64,000 nt of DNA from Hepsetus odoe. Lineage: Eukaryota > Chordata > Actinopteri > Characiformes > Hepsetidae. Position 1 is the stretch's first letter, and each line of letters starts with the position of its first letter. The translations under genes were made by a program, and so were the position numbers. This document shows positions 47,628 to 60,094 of the stretch, piece after piece. The notes under the pieces were generated by a model. The model saw only the letters and a program-made list of their open reading frames with translations, searched no databases and was not told where the DNA came from. The stretch is taken from positions 7,400,914-7,464,913 of the forward strand of contig CM029384.1 of the NCBI GenBank assembly GCA_017165825.1, in the 5' to 3' direction.

Positions 47628-50160
47628 ATTAGAGTGTTTTATAGAAACAAAGCAGCACTTCTAATATTGGTCGTAGTCATATGTAACCACTAGAGCCCAA
47701 TAGATTTGGCATGTAGCTTGACATAGAACCTAATTGTTTGCATGAGCATTGTATATACAAACCTGTTTAGGAAAAGAATTAGTGGAAAATAAGAAAAGGT
47801 ATCTGACACCAAATCTACAAATAAAGTCTGGGTAGCTCCACCTGCAGAACAATTTATATAATTTAAGACTGTGTATTTCTGCTGCTTATTTTAGAGATAT
47901 GATTGCTGAATGCTGACAATCATCTCAGTGAAACTTTACTGATTAAGACTACAGCAATATAAAATTATAATGCGCATGTATGTCTATATAATGTATGCTA
48001 TATATGTCGATTATAATATTAGAGCCTTTGCTGCTTAAAATCAGTGGTGTTGCCCACAATTTACAGATCAGTACTTCCTAGGACCCAAAGCTACTAAAGC
48101 TACCTTGGATTATTTGTTACTAGGATATATAATGAGCATGGACAGTTCCAATATTGTGGTATAATGTTCTAGGATCTAGCTGCACCCTTAGCACCATACA
48201 TGGGCCAAGCTTGCTCACATAAAAGGAAAACTGGGATGGTTAGTGGGGTAGTAGAAATATATATCTTTACATGTCAGTGTTTGATCTGTGTTGCTCTGTG
48301 TATGTAATGATTAACTGATTGCTTCTCCATAATGGATAGATATAATTACAGTTAATGAAGTATGCTATTAGCAAAGGCATTGGCTCTGGTCATGAGTTGA
48401 GTTTGGAGTATCATAAGTTATGTCTCTCACCCAACCAGAAATGGTGAACCAGAATGGTTGCATAATAATGGATATCAAGAGATGCGTGTTTGTTATTGTC
48501 ACCAAATGCCAAGAAGGACAACGAAGAAATCTAAAATCTTTCTTAATCTTAACGTAATATGCATGGAAAAGTCACTTAATGAGAATTGGCTGGCTTTCCA
48601 AGAATATCATAGCTCCATCACAAGCGTTGAAAAATTATTGAACAAAACTAATTTTCAAGTGTGTCAAGGGAAATTTAAGATAATAGGTTTGGAGTAAACA
48701 GACAGTTCTGCTTGACTGACAGAAGAGCAGGATAAACTAGGTAGAAAAGAATGAGTCAAAGATGAATCTATCAAAGTAGGAAGCATGACAGCATGTCAAA
48801 CCAGTGAACTGGTTGCCATTAAACTACATCTCTCTGAAATGCCACTCTGTTGAGGGAAATGGTGGCTTCAAAAGGACTAGACATTGCAGTTTTTTTTTTT
48901 CTCCCCTTTGCGAATCTATCTTACCACTCAGTGGAATGTATTTGCACTTTAAAGCACTGTGGAGAAGATAAACCAATAGTCTGTGCTTTTGGTTTTTCTG
49001 CAAATGTCTGCCTCTAGCATAAGTGAAGCAGATCATTTGAGGGGTCTGATATCATAAATGTTTGCTGTCAAAGGTTAGAAATTTTGGATTTCTAACACCC
49101 TGCTCATTTGCAGCTGAGCCCCAAAGTCTATATTCATATGCAATACGTTCATTACTAACAATTTTTACAATGTCTTGATTGCACATTTACAGCAAAATCA
49201 CTTTTTTTTTTTCCTAGGCTGCAGCCCAGGGATTGAAAGCTATGTATCTTTTGCCTATAAAGGTCTCACAAAAGTGATTATTTTTAGAATGGCTTAGGAA
49301 GGCAAAACTGGTCCGAGATCACAGTAGGCAGGCAGCTGCACTCTATAACCAATTTCGGCACATCTTTGCATTTGGCCTTGATGTTTTATCACAGTATTTT
49401 GCCCCAAAAAAAAAAACATGGAGAGGGTGATCTGGAAAATGAGGGCTCACATCTAACGTGACTGCTCTCCTATAAATTGTAATTGACACTTGATTTATTT
49501 ACCTGCTGCTTATAAGCCTGCTAAGTTGCTAGTGTGGTTCAGTGTCGATGTTACACTTTCTGTGCACAATGTCATGGTTTTAAGGCTGTGACAAGTGTGA
49601 AATTCCAAAACAAATCTGCCCACTTCTGTGTGGTTTGAATTTTTTTATTTAAAATTTTTTGGTAAATGGATGTGAAAGAGTTTTCACATACATTTCCCGT
49701 CTTGTTTCAAGCAGTGCTTCTTGCTTGTTAGCTTACTGGTAAATTGAGAATTTGTTTCATAAAAGTGCAGCTAAACAGGAAGCTGCATACTAACAGAATA
49801 TATTCAGTCACCTGTGTTTCTAAGCTTCTTAAAAGGGACTGCAATGGGATCCTTCACTTTTGTTTCAAATGCTTTTTTGTGTCAGAGCCTGTCTCTCAGC
49901 TTTTTTTTTTTTTTTTTTTTGGATTTGCCTTCCCCTTACCAGGTAGGAAAGGATTTTATTGATGTTAAAGCTTCTCTCTATTACCACCCAAGGGACAATA
50001 GCAAATTCCCAGAGTTGGCTTGGATAATGGAGAAAAGAAATGGGTAGAGCTAGTTTTGTAATGAGGAAGGGTTTTAGTTTTAATATAATACAGATGAGCA
50101 TTTCTTCTGTTTAGTGATCCAATTAGACAGAATTTTGCTGGATCTTAAAGTGCCTTATCT
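47628..50160. other. unique DNA downstream of crhr1
   Basis: T runs at 48890-48901, 49201-49213 and 49901-49920. No exon or repeat recognised. Confidence 0.4.
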
Positions 50161-50182
50161 TTTAATCAGTTTTCCATTTATT
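50161..50182 (-). promoter_or_regulatory. candidate poly(A) signals for crhr1
   Basis: On the minus strand an AATAAA (plus 50177-50182) is followed 10 nt later by ATTAAA (plus 50161-50166). They lie about 1.3 kb past the crhr1 stop, a reasonable 3' UTR length. Other A-rich hexamers exist further down, so the true end could be elsewhere. Confidence 0.3.
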
Positions 50183-51496
50183 CAGCGACATGCTTAAGGT
50201 GATGATTAAAACTGAAGATGTGACCCTGTACATACACGAAAATTGCATCAATCTTGGGTGATCTTATCCCAAAACACTTTCATTAACTCCTAGCATTTTG
50301 AATGTGTCTCCATCAACCACTTGTGATCTTATTTATCAGATGAACCAAGATGCTTTCTAATTCTAGACATGGACAGGGCCTATGGGAACACATGGGGCAT
50401 AACAGGTAAATGAAATTACTTAGAACATGTTTTTGTATGTGCAGTTGTGGGTAATCTTTGGTGGCTTATGTTAAAACCTTTAAAACAAAAACAAAAAAAA
50501 TTCACTCTTGTTTTTTGAAGGTTAGAATGTGGCTCTTTTGTGAAAACCTAAAATAACTTGGCCTGTGCGCTAAAGTGCAGTTACAATCTAAGACAATCTC
50601 CTTCCAGTTAGCACTGATTTTTATGATTTTTTGGAGTGGGGCACTCAGGGGAGAACCTCATTAGATCATAAGCTGTGAAATTGTGGTTTAACACATCCAT
50701 GGCTAATCTGTCCAAAACCAGCAATGGAACTGCAGGGTCCATTGCAAACCCAGTGTTTGTAGACCAGCTTGCTGTGGGGCAGTAGTTTCTAATCTCTCAA
50801 TCTCATCTGAGAGATCGTCTGTATAATCACACACACCTGTGGCAACATCATACTTTAGAAGTGCTCCATTAACAGCAAAAGATTCCCCCCAAGATGGACT
50901 TTAACATACATCTACTATTAATAGCCAAGTGTGTATGAATTCAACTGTTCACATTGGCCAAATAATGTGATTTGAAACCTGCATGTAATTTGACACATTT
51001 CTCCTCAAGCTGTACTTCATTATCCTGATCCGTCAGGTCTGCCGGTGAAGCTGGGCCAGCAGTGAAAAGTCCCCTACTGAGAAAATCACACGCAGGAGGG
51101 CCAACAAGGGGAAAAGAAAATGGAACTAAACTTTGATCATTTCTACCTGACGGACTCCACCATAGTGTTTCTCTTGGAACCAGGCATCTGTCCTTTCCTC
51201 TGCACAGTATGATTGAGTCCAACCCTCTCACACCAGAAAGTGGCTCAGCTCCATGATCATGTCCTCATCTCCTTTTACTCCATGACCCGCTAGATGAGCC
51301 TTAAACTCTGAGTTTCCTGACACCCCGTTTTGGTGGCGTTATTTAGTCTCAGGCTTCATGACTCTTACCCTGTTTTGGACCACAGCTGTTCCCTGGATTT
51401 GCCTGAGGGAGTGGAGGGTTAGCTGTAGTTGGCAAGGGTTCGGGGGGCTGGGATGTGCAGTCAAGGTAAGGGTTTAGTAATCAAGGCTGGCTGAAA
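50183..51496 (-). other. presumed crhr1 3' UTR
   Basis: Sequence after the crhr1 stop on the minus strand. No interspersed repeat is recognisable here. A 96-codon open frame (50941-51231, minus) has no recognisable homology and probably reflects the higher GC content. The end at the AATAAA is inferred only. Confidence 0.35.
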
Positions 51497-51637
51497 TCAG
51501 ACGGCAGATGACTGCTTGATGCTGTGGAAACTGACCCGGGTGGGGGAAGTAGGGATGGACATGGCCCGTGCCACCCGTGCTCGGATGGAGTGTTTGTCCT
51601 GCCACCGGTGCCAACGCTTCCGGACTGCTGAGCGTAC
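51497..51637 (-). CDS. crhr1: crhr1 terminal exon (C-tail and stop)
   Basis: The last exon is 141 nt: 46 codons and a TGA stop at 51497-51499. It starts [18 protein letters not shown] (helix 8 and basic tail) and ends [20 protein letters not shown]. This tail is the CRHR1 signature; CRHR2, from memory, ends with TRISFHSIKQTAAV. The last three residues, SAV, form a type I PDZ ligand, equivalent to TAV in mammals. Ser and Thr residues in the tail are candidate GRK/arrestin sites. The acceptor is tctctcaccag and the phase is 0. The preceding intron is 5.7 kb and contains a Ty3/gypsy relic and a SINE. Confidence 0.97.
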   Translation of the reverse strand, partial: VRSAVRKRWHRWQDKHSIRARVARAMSIPTSPTRVSFHSIKQSSAV

Positions 51638-52062
51638 CTGGTGAGAGAAATCCACTGTTAGTGAGTTCAGTACCATCATAAGCATGTACATTTTGAATGC
51701 ACCTTTATAAAATGAATAAACTAAAACCAAGTGATTTCTGATAGTCTGCAAAGGGCCTAAATATGTAAGGTTCTAGGTAAAGGGGTTCCAGCATCAGCAG
51801 TTTATTAATTACCAGTGTGATCATCTGTAATCATCTGCATCAGTTTTTTCACAGCTTCATGCCCTACATAAGACAGCTTTGAATTAATCATACGTAGATC
51901 ACTGTGTGGCCTAACAAGAAATCTGGTCAGGCAATGGGACTGGACACATGAGAGCCAAAAACTTTATATGGGCTTCTGAAGGACAAATATTCCTCAAATA
52001 CATTACAAAGTGAAATCTGGCTCTTGAGTCAAGCCGCATTTCTTCATATTTTGCTTCCCAAG

Positions 52063-52063
52063 G

Positions 52064-52100
<37 letters not shown>
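52063..52100. repeat. (GT)n microsatellite
   Basis: GT repeat with one C interruption. Confidence 0.95.
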
Positions 52101-52104
<4 letters not shown>

Positions 52105-54349
52105 ATTCACACAAACTGATTCCTAAATAGTTTAAATTATGTAATGCATGTCACATTTCTTTACAAAAGCCATATTTCTTTACAAAAATGCCACAGGAAG
52201 AGGAGCCTGGAAAGTTACTGGAAAATTCTTTCAATATCTTTTGTTTGCGAGCTTTCATTCAAATGTTCAGCTCCTCTTCTCAGACACATTCCACACAAGA
52301 CATTCAAACCAAGAAAGCTAATTTTTTTTTGGCATACATTAAACCTATAACTCCTCAGAGACCAATTAATAATCAAATCAGGAAAGAGAAAGTGTCAGGC
52401 CTGTTAAAGGCTCATATCAGGCAGCTGTAAAAGTGAGCTTTTTCTGGATCTGGCTTGAAAAAGTTGTTTTCTGTCAAATATGAAATATATGGCTGCTTAC
52501 CAATTAACCTTGTCAAACCCTCTTTTATTCAGAGATAGGAAAAAAAAAACATCAGTTTTATTGAGTAATATTTTGGGTAGCTTTAAAAGAGAGAACATAT
52601 TGTGCTTTTCTTAATGTGGTGTTAGTACTATTTTTCTTTTATTCTCAATGGAATAAACAAAGCCAGCAAAGGAATCTCTTTGAGAGAAGACTTTAAAAAA
52701 ATCTCTCCAGCTCAGAATGGCAAGGGACACTAACTGCTAAACATATTTAAGGTGGTAAAGAATATTCAAATTGCAGCTTCAATATCTTAATATTTCTTAA
52801 AACTAGTATGGAATTTTCAAGCACATAGAGGCTTGGACACCTTTTGGTTGATGCATCATGTCTGAACATAACAAATTGTAGCCACTTTCAGATATGTACT
52901 TTAAATGCTACTTGGAAATAGGCTGCTGTAGATTTTTAGTGGCTTACAGAAGACTAGAGCACATGAAAATGAAACTGGCAGATTTTAATTGGCTCTCTAT
53001 TAGAGGGTCAGTGAATGAACTGAAGTGTGAATGAAGTGTGCTCCTTACTAAATGGCCGCATTGCAAACCAAAGGAATATGGCGGACTATTAGATGTCACA
53101 AGTTTTGCATGATCCCTCTGCAGAAAATTAGCATTTTATATACCCTTCTCTGTGTATGTTATTCAATTCAGTAGGCAAAACTGGTCCACCATGAAAAAGA
53201 GAAATCTGACAATTTGCAAAAATTTAGCAAGTAGAACTAGATTGAAATAATGTAGCATTGAATGCACTACCAGTTTAACCCCCTCAAAAGGTCAGCATGG
53301 TCAAACAGTTATCGAGCAAATCTTTACAGAAAAAAAAAAAGCAATTCAAAGTCCAAGCAATTCACTTTTCAATCTACTCGATATTTGAAAACTGAACCTC
53401 GCATTCCCTCTCCCATTCAGATAGCATTTTCCTCTTTAAGGCCATCCAATCCTGAAGATGTGGCGTCAGGAGCCCATTTCAAGTAATTTCATCAGAGCAT
53501 GGGGATGACCCACTAAACATTCATATCTCTGTGAGAATTATTTTTATTTTAAGCAGATTCTAAATGGTGCTTTATAGTTGAATTTGCATCTATTTTCAGT
53601 TACTGTGATCATTCTGCTGTTGAGCGTGGCCCTACTGTATACTTGACAGAGAGGTCTTGCTCTTTATCCTTATATTTGTAGAAAAACTGTATCTCAGAAA
53701 ATCTGTTTTCAACAGCATGTAACTGTCCAAGTGAAAAAATGTGAAACTTAATGATAAATGAAGACAGCGAAGGTCTGCTCGCAGTGAAAAATTTCATATG
53801 GTTATACATCATTTATGTACACATTAATGATTAAAAGTCTCTAGGGCCAGGATAAATGAAAAGAGCGCTGAATGTTTCAGGGTATGCTATTCGATTGTAT
53901 TAGTTTCCTATGGGAAGTCAAGGAAAATGTCAGCTCAATTTCCATGTGACTTTTAAACGTGTCCTCGGCTATTGAGGTCACAATGGAAAATGCACCTATC
54001 TGTAAAGCCTGTTCTCTATGGTGAAGAGATGGCTGACAGATATGAAGGCAGTTAGGAGGATGTGATCTAATTCTGTTGATAGATGATGCCCTTTTACTGT
54101 GGTTTGTGAACAGTTTGATCATTTTTCTTAAGGTTTAGAATTCTGCCAAGGGACTGGTTTTAGATAAGCCAAAATAGAGAATTAATACATTAACATTGTA
54201 TAATCTATAACAGGTTGTCATGTTTCATGCAGAGAGGCCAGCAAATTTAGCATGTTTCAGACTTTTAGCAAGACATTATATACTCGCAACAGCATGAGCT
54301 ACAGCGTTTAGAGTCTGCCGCACGCTTGTTCAACTGGATGTAAAGTGGA

Positions 54350-54567
54350 GGTGTCTGCTTGTCATTGTAAACACACAGCACACTATCTCTGCACTTAATC
54401 CATACACACAGTGCGGCAGAAGCTGCCATTCATCCAGCACCCAGGTAGCATTGTTCTGAAGGTACCTTACTCAAGGGTACCTCAGAGTAACCTACTGGTC
54501 TGGACTAAAACCCACAGCCTTCTGATGATCAGGCCTAATCCTTGAATGCTAGGCCACTGCTTCCTCG
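54350..54567 (-). mobile_element. SINE-A copy in the crhr1 intron
   Basis: Reverse: CTTGTCATTGTAAACACACA tail, ACCTTACTCAAGGGTACCTC core, CCTACTGGTCTGGACTAAAA, head ATGCTAGGCCACTGCTTCC. It is in the same orientation as crhr1 and strongly decayed. Confidence 0.78.
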
Positions 54568-55499
54568 ATGTACATATCTGTGCTTTAGTCAGTGGCACAA
54601 AACAAAATACCCTAACCTCTTTAAAGGCCCCCATCTTAGCAATTCAAGGGGTGTCAGGATCAGCATTAACCTGCCTTTGTCTTCATCTTGCTCAGTCCCT
54701 TAGGGGGCCTTGTCTTTGAGATGGACTCCAGGGAAAATTCTCTTGCCATTCAAACACAGGAGTGTAACTTGAAATTCTAGCCACTGCTTTGCTGTCAAAC
54801 TCATGCACTCTTTAGATGTAGGCAAAGGCTGTGTCATGCCAGCACAAATGGCTGTCTGCTGCCAAATTTCAGTATTCTGGCTCAAACAAATGGTAGTGGT
54901 TGTGACAGCCAGATGTGATTTAGTGACCAAGGCACATTACTGACATAATAACTAAAGTCATACTGAACTGCATCTTAAGTAACATAGGAAGGTCTGAGGA
55001 AAGATTCTGGCTATGCATTTGCAATGAATGATTTGCATTTATTTGGCAGATGCTTGCAACTTGGTTTTTAGGGATTTTCACCAATATTTTAATAGAATAT
55101 GATCTTTGCAGTAACCTGTGGTCATTTTCATGCCTTATAGTTTTACATCTAGCCTTAGATCACAGCAAGAACAAGACTTCTAGCCAAATTCCTTGTAGAA
55201 CAGTAGGGATCCATAGAGTGGGTTTAATATTCAGGTTATTCTTCTGGGCCAATGGTTGGTGGCACACAGGTAATCAACCAAAAGAGCACAAATGGGCTTA
55301 AAGCAATTACTGACAAGTCTGCAGTTAAACCTCTTAACACCATGCAACCACCCACTGCTAAACTAGATTAGTTAAAATTTCTTTATGAAGAATAATGCTT
55401 TCAGCCATCAGCAACTACATTTTATATAAATTCATAACCAGAGTAAATATCTCACTGGACTCAATATGAGTGGCTTTTAGAAAAGATAATTAGCCACAG

Positions 55500-55965
55500 C
55501 TCACCTGCAGATGCTGTATGATGACTCCAGTAAATACATGACCTTCAACACCAATAAGAAATTTGAACAACGCATCCTTGTGGAATAGCCGTGCACCCTC
55601 CATATTCCAGCAGATTAAGAAAGTGTGATTAATGACGAGTGCTATTTTTCCTTAATGCCCTAACTACCCAGTCCATGCACTAAATGAGCATGACATTCAC
55701 CCTTCAAGGGACAATGTGAGTGCTATACAGAAGGCTTCTGCTTCTACCAATGTCAAGACACTCCAGGCTTTTCTGGCACTTCTCCATTATGGAGAATATT
55801 TTCCTCAGCAAAGCAGTCTTAGACTGCTCAGAGGACGTGTAATTTGGAAATGGACTGAGCTAGAAGAGACTGCTTTTGCTATGTGTACAGAACTGCTGAG
55901 TAGTAACCAGGTTTTGCTCCACTATGACCTCAGGCTACAACTGCATCTCAGAATGTGGCAACGGC
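55500..55965 (+). pseudogene. Ty3/gypsy pol relic (RT to RNase H)
   Basis: Plus strand, antisense to crhr1, within its last intron. 55505-55610 reads with a frameshift as SSKYMTFNTNKK, then PCGIAVHPPYSS, the decayed form of the RT block …PFGIASAPAIFQ. 55680-55960 reads SAIQKASASTNVKTLQAFLA, LLHYGEYFP, WKWTELEETAFAMCTELLSS and NQVLLHYD, the connection to RNase H. The YxDD active site is missing, and so are the ends. It belongs to a different gypsy lineage or a different part from the copy at 23.7 kb. Confidence 0.75.
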
Positions 55966-57333
55966 GCAGTTATCCAACACTATGCCCACTAGGGGGAAAG
56001 GGTGTCCGATTGTTTATAGCTCCCAACACCATCCCAGCCGTAAACAATATTGTCAACAAAATTATTTTTTGCAGCTACACCTAGCTGCAAAACTGGACAG
56101 TCCCCATCTGACCTGTTTCTATACGTTAGCATAAGGCTGGACGTCCTTAAGCCTTGGTTTTGAGACATGCAGCTATGCAATACAGCTACAAGCCAGCTGT
56201 GTAAACCAACAAATCGACATATGCCATGATATTGTATGCTAAAATGTATACACATCCTTACACAATCTAAGCAATCACACCTTATTTATAAGGACTGCTT
56301 AACTGGGGCTGCTTTTGATAGTTTTCAGTTGAAATTTCTTAAAATATGGAGTTATTGTGGCTGGATCTCATTCTCAGCTAAAAGAGGAATAACATGGTGT
56401 ATTGTCCCTGTTTAATGGTTAAGTGATTTAATGATTTGTTATTGAAAGATGACCCAGTAAAGCTAAAGAACTTTTTGTGTCCACTCCATCCATACACTAC
56501 AGTGAGGTCATGAGGATCTATTGAACGTGTGGATTATGGACAGAGTCCTCTGTTTATTTTTATCTCGCTAGCTAAGTTTCTTCTTGTACCTTTAGTGCTC
56601 TCTGCACATGTGGACAAGATGTGTGAAGGTGAGAAGTAGACTGTTTTGTTCACCGTCAGCTTGACTCAAGGTTGTTCTTTAGATTCAGCATCATATTGCA
56701 GCTGGCACTGTTTGAAGATGACTTGTGGTGCTTTTTGTGGGTTGTTGGAACAGAGCGATGCTCTTACTGATGCTGACATCTTGTTTGCCTAGCCAGCATG
56801 ACAAGATAGCGATACTGTATGTTTTGCTTTTATTTTTTACTCCAATTTTTGTCTTTAGTTTGGGGGAGACTTTGTGTCAAGTGCATTCCATTATTTTCTC
56901 TTTGCTTTTGTAGATCACATACAAAAGAATGTGACCCAATCAGAGATGAAATCGGAGATCTCTTTGAGGCATTTAGAGTTTGGGCTCTGTCCAAAAGCAT
57001 AGGAGGATGAAACAAATCCTCAAAAGAACTAAAGTGTTGGTTCAACCTAATCCAGATTTAGCCCCGACGATGCATATTTTATGATGGGGGTTGATTTGAA
57101 TGCCTTTGACCCCTCTGTCATTGACTACAGTTGGTTTGTTTGGGTGTTTGCAAGAGGAACACAGTGTGGTCCTATTGACTGGCCAGGTCAAGTAGAAGGA
57201 ACCTGCCTGGGTCAAATTGCTTAGGGGTGCTTGTGCTGCACTTCATGGTTTCGACAGGCTTGACTTTGAGTGTGTTGTTAAGGCTATCCTCTGTAGGCTA
57301 CATGGGGGAGGATATGTCTGTGGATTTACTTAC
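55966..57333 (-). other. crhr1 last intron, proximal part
   Basis: No further element recognised. It ends at the donor of the 42-nt exon. Confidence 0.6.
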
Positions 57334-57375
57334 TTCGCTGTTCAGGAAGCAATAAAACACAGAGACAAAAAAGCC
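57334..57375 (-). CDS. crhr1: crhr1 42-nt cassette exon (TM7)
   Basis: This tiny exon encodes exactly 14 residues, GFFVSVFYCFLNSE, the inner half of TM7 and the start of helix 8, fragment residues 171-184. It is too short to show as an open frame of its own and was found by matching the conserved TM7 sequence. The acceptor is ctctccag and the donor GAA|gtaagt, both good. It is phase 0 on both sides, so skipping it keeps the frame but destroys TM7. The human receptor is known to have such a variant (CRHR1d, lacking 14 residues of TM7). The overlapping plus-strand open frame at 57217-57402 is chance. Confidence 0.95.
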
Positions 57376-57734
57376 CTGGAGAGAAAAAGACTAATGTTGT
57401 AATGTTAATATGCATTTTGTGTAACCTGCACATAAATCACACATCTAAGAAAATGCAAACCAGAAAAGCATCTGGCACATGTTTATATTAGTAAACTCAA
57501 GTGCTACTGCACTTGTTGGCAAAATGACCAAAAGATTTAGCTTTTCTTAACTGCCTTCCTCATTAGAAACATTCAGCAAATATGTCCCCATCACCCCCAT
57601 CAACACAAAATGTACATCTACAACCCCCACCCCTGTTGCTGGAAGTAATTTGCTTTACTGATAGTACACATTTTCAACATATCCGCCGGCTACAAAATTT
57701 AAATCTGGTCTGGCTGTATTCAGATGCAGCTTAC

Positions 57735-57870
57735 CTGAAATGACTCGAGGAACGAGTTAAAGTAGATGAAAACAATCTGGGATATTTCGTCCTCCCCGGG
57801 GTTCACAAAGAACAGCATATAAGTGATTCCCAGCAAGGGCAGCAGAACCAAAGTGGCTTTCACTGCTTTT
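57735..57870 (-). CDS. crhr1: crhr1 exon (TM6, ECL3, start of TM7)
   Basis: This 136-nt exon gives one base of the split Arg codon and 45 codons (fragment residues 126-170). It begins [20 protein letters not shown] (end of ICL3 and TM6 with the class B PLLGI motif). It continues [13 protein letters not shown] (ECL3) and [12 protein letters not shown] (TM7). The acceptor is cttctacag after a pyrimidine tract and the donor is CAG|gtaagc. The next intron is only 359 nt. Confidence 0.97.
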
Positions 57871-59304
57871 CTGTAGAAGGGAGCGAGCAATGCAATTAAA
57901 ATCTCAGTTCAAATCGGTTTCTTTATTCTAGATTTAGTCAGTTAATTAACTTTACGTTTCATTTGAATAACAGGGATCATGAGGTTTTGCCTTAATTAAA
58001 TCTGGTCAGATAGATCAACACTGTTTCCCAGGTTCTGATCATTTATAGGAACCATTTCAATGTTCAAATAACAATGACTTACAACTTTTATGAAACAAAT
58101 ACACAGCAATATTCTAAAACGGTGATTTTGATTTGAAAGTTAAATGTTATTACTTTGGCTACATAAAAATTTTATATAAAAATAACTAAAGTTTATGCAG
58201 TAGGTTATGCTTGCCAAGCAAAAAAACAGTACAGTGGTTTTTAATTTGGTGCATAAACACACAATTTTGTGCTGAAAGTTGGATCTTCATACTTTCCATT
58301 TTCAGATTTCAGAACCAGAACAATCTACTTTCTAAATAGTACACACAGGCATAATTTTTTTTTTTTAAGGAAATTAATTCCACGTCAAGTATACAAGTGC
58401 ACAGACATGATCCAAAACCTGAAGAGGGAAGTATAATTAAGTGATGGCCTTTAAAGGCCATCGTGATTATCAGTTTAAGCGGAAACATTCGGCTTTGGTT
58501 CTAAAAGAAGTTTTCCGAACTTTATAGAGAAAGTCTGCAACTGAGCTCGTGAACACTGGAAATGCTATATATTTTTCATTATGGTGACATGGATGGATGG
58601 TAAAGGGAAACTGTTAGAAGAATGCATTAGTCTCTACCGCAGAGGCCCCAATTGTATTCAGCTTTGGAGATGCAGGGGACACAAAGCAATAATGGCAAAA
58701 TTGGGCGAGTTAACAGCAACAATCTGGGTTTAGATGCTGCTTGCATACCCAGAAAAATTACATTTGCTGGAACATTAACGGTGATATTTAAAGAAACTGA
58801 AGCATGTCATTGAATATTCAAATCAGCTAGATGATCAGTCATCTGAAAATAAGCAAACCCGAAGAAGGATTACTGTACAAAAGTGAACTGCGGGAGGTTT
58901 TTAAGTGAAATGATGTTGCTGGGTGATGTATTTACGGTAAATGACAGTACCACATGGCGTCATTGTCAGTTTTTTTTAGTTTAATGTGATTTTCTTCACC
59001 AATGATAAGCTGAACACTTACTGAATACTTGCTGTCAAAAATGAGGAGACTGAATTAGCTCGGAACAGCATGGATTCATTCGTCCAGCAAATGTGCCTTC
59101 CAAATATTAATCAGAACTACAGTGTATGGGGACAGAATAACTGAAACAGTGCTGGATTATCAGGGTGATCATTAATTTGTTGCTCTTAAGAAGGCTTGCT
59201 GAAATCTACAATGTTACCAGGATTACACATTATAACACAAAGCATTTCAGTGTGTTGTATTTCAGTTTGGTTTAGCTTATTCAGGTTTCTATGGCACTGT
59301 ATTG
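57871..59304 (-). other. crhr1 intron
   Basis: About 1.46 kb between the ICL3 and TM6 exons. AT-rich, with no repeat or exon recognised. Confidence 0.6.
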
Positions 59305-59338
59305 TCACCTGTATTGAATGACTCACCTGTATTGAATG
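59305..59338 (-). repeat. tandemly duplicated splice donor of the crhr1 ICL3 exon
   Basis: A 16-base unit (plus strand TCACCTGTATTGAATG) occurs at 59305-59320 and again at 59323-59338, a period of 18 bases. The second copy holds the last 12 exon bases and the real donor (gtgagt on the minus strand). The first copy, lying inside the intron, recreates the same exon end followed by gtgaca. Use of the intronic donor would add 18 nt, but the frame then reads AGG TGA, a stop right after the Arg of ICL3. The exonic donor is closer to consensus and is probably preferred. Confidence 0.85.
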
Positions 59339-59412
59339 GTCTCTGACGTGGTGGAGGCTCTTAGCTTTGTCATCAGGATTCTCACAATGTTGAAAAGGAA
59401 AATAAAGTTGAT
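59327..59412 (-). CDS. crhr1: crhr1 exon (TM5 and ICL3)
   Basis: This 86-nt exon starts in phase 0 and ends after two bases of an Arg codon. It encodes [17 protein letters not shown], the inner half of TM5, and [11 protein letters not shown], intracellular loop 3, fragment residues 97-124. ICL3 carries the main G-protein contact of the receptor and matches my memory of mammalian CRHR1 throughout. The acceptor is ctctacag and the donor is ACAG|gtgagt. The end of the exon plus its donor is repeated 18 bases downstream in the intron, making a second potential donor; see the separate feature. Confidence 0.96.
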
Positions 59413-60094
59413 CTGTAGAGTAAGAAAGGAAAGAGGAAGTACATGGTGAGCTAAAGGAGAGAGCCTGGTGGTTAAGGCCAATTTAACTTCACAATATTTC
59501 ATATTTCTTTAATGTAGATGTAACTGCTGAGCTGCCATCTATGTCAGAGGTTTGTTTCCAAACAGATGTCACAAATTTACTTCTTTATTTTTGTAGTGGA
59601 GCTAAGGCTCATTGCTAGATTCAAAGATTAGTTGGAGTATAACACTTATATGGAAACCATTTTTTGTTTAAGCTGAAAAAATAATGCTTTTAAGGCAGTA
59701 ACTTAGTTCTGCAAATTTGCTAATTAAATTTCTTAATTTTAGCCAATGCCAGTAGGGCAAACAGTTCAGTTCAAATGAAAAGAGTTCAAATAAGCAAAAG
59801 TGTAATGTGGTCATGTGCTCACTGTAACCTTTTCCCCTTTAAGTTTGAATGCTATTGGACATGGCCATACTGCCCCATTTATTTAAAAAAAAATGCAGAA
59901 CAGAATGCTTTTAAGGGTGGGGGGGATCCTTATTGGGAAAATTACTGTATGTATATCAGATTTTTGGCCACTGTTGCTTATATCTGTTTAACCTACACGA
60001 TATAAGCAGGAATTGCAATGAGTAATGGGAAAAAATACAATTTTGCACTTAAGCCTAGCTTCATGAACCTGAACTTCTGAAAAAGGGCTCTCAC
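59413..60094 (-). other. crhr1 intron
   Basis: 682 nt, no recognised element. Confidence 0.6.

Larger units (their letters stand above)
51638..55495 (-). other. crhr1 last intron, distal part
   Basis: Intron sequence with (GT)n at 52063-52100 and a SINE at 54350-54567. 53800-54140 is repeat-free and could be conserved non-coding sequence, unproven. Open frames are short and without homology. Confidence 0.6.

Noticed and set aside
50941..51231. 96-codon minus-strand frame just past the crhr1 stop
   Set aside because: Lies in the presumed 3' UTR and shows no family resemblance.
55030..55060. Possible SINE-B tail scrap (TTATTTGGCAGATGCTT)
   Set aside because: Too short to separate from chance.
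57217..57402. 61-codon plus-strand frame
   Set aside because: Antisense shadow over the 42-nt crhr1 exon.
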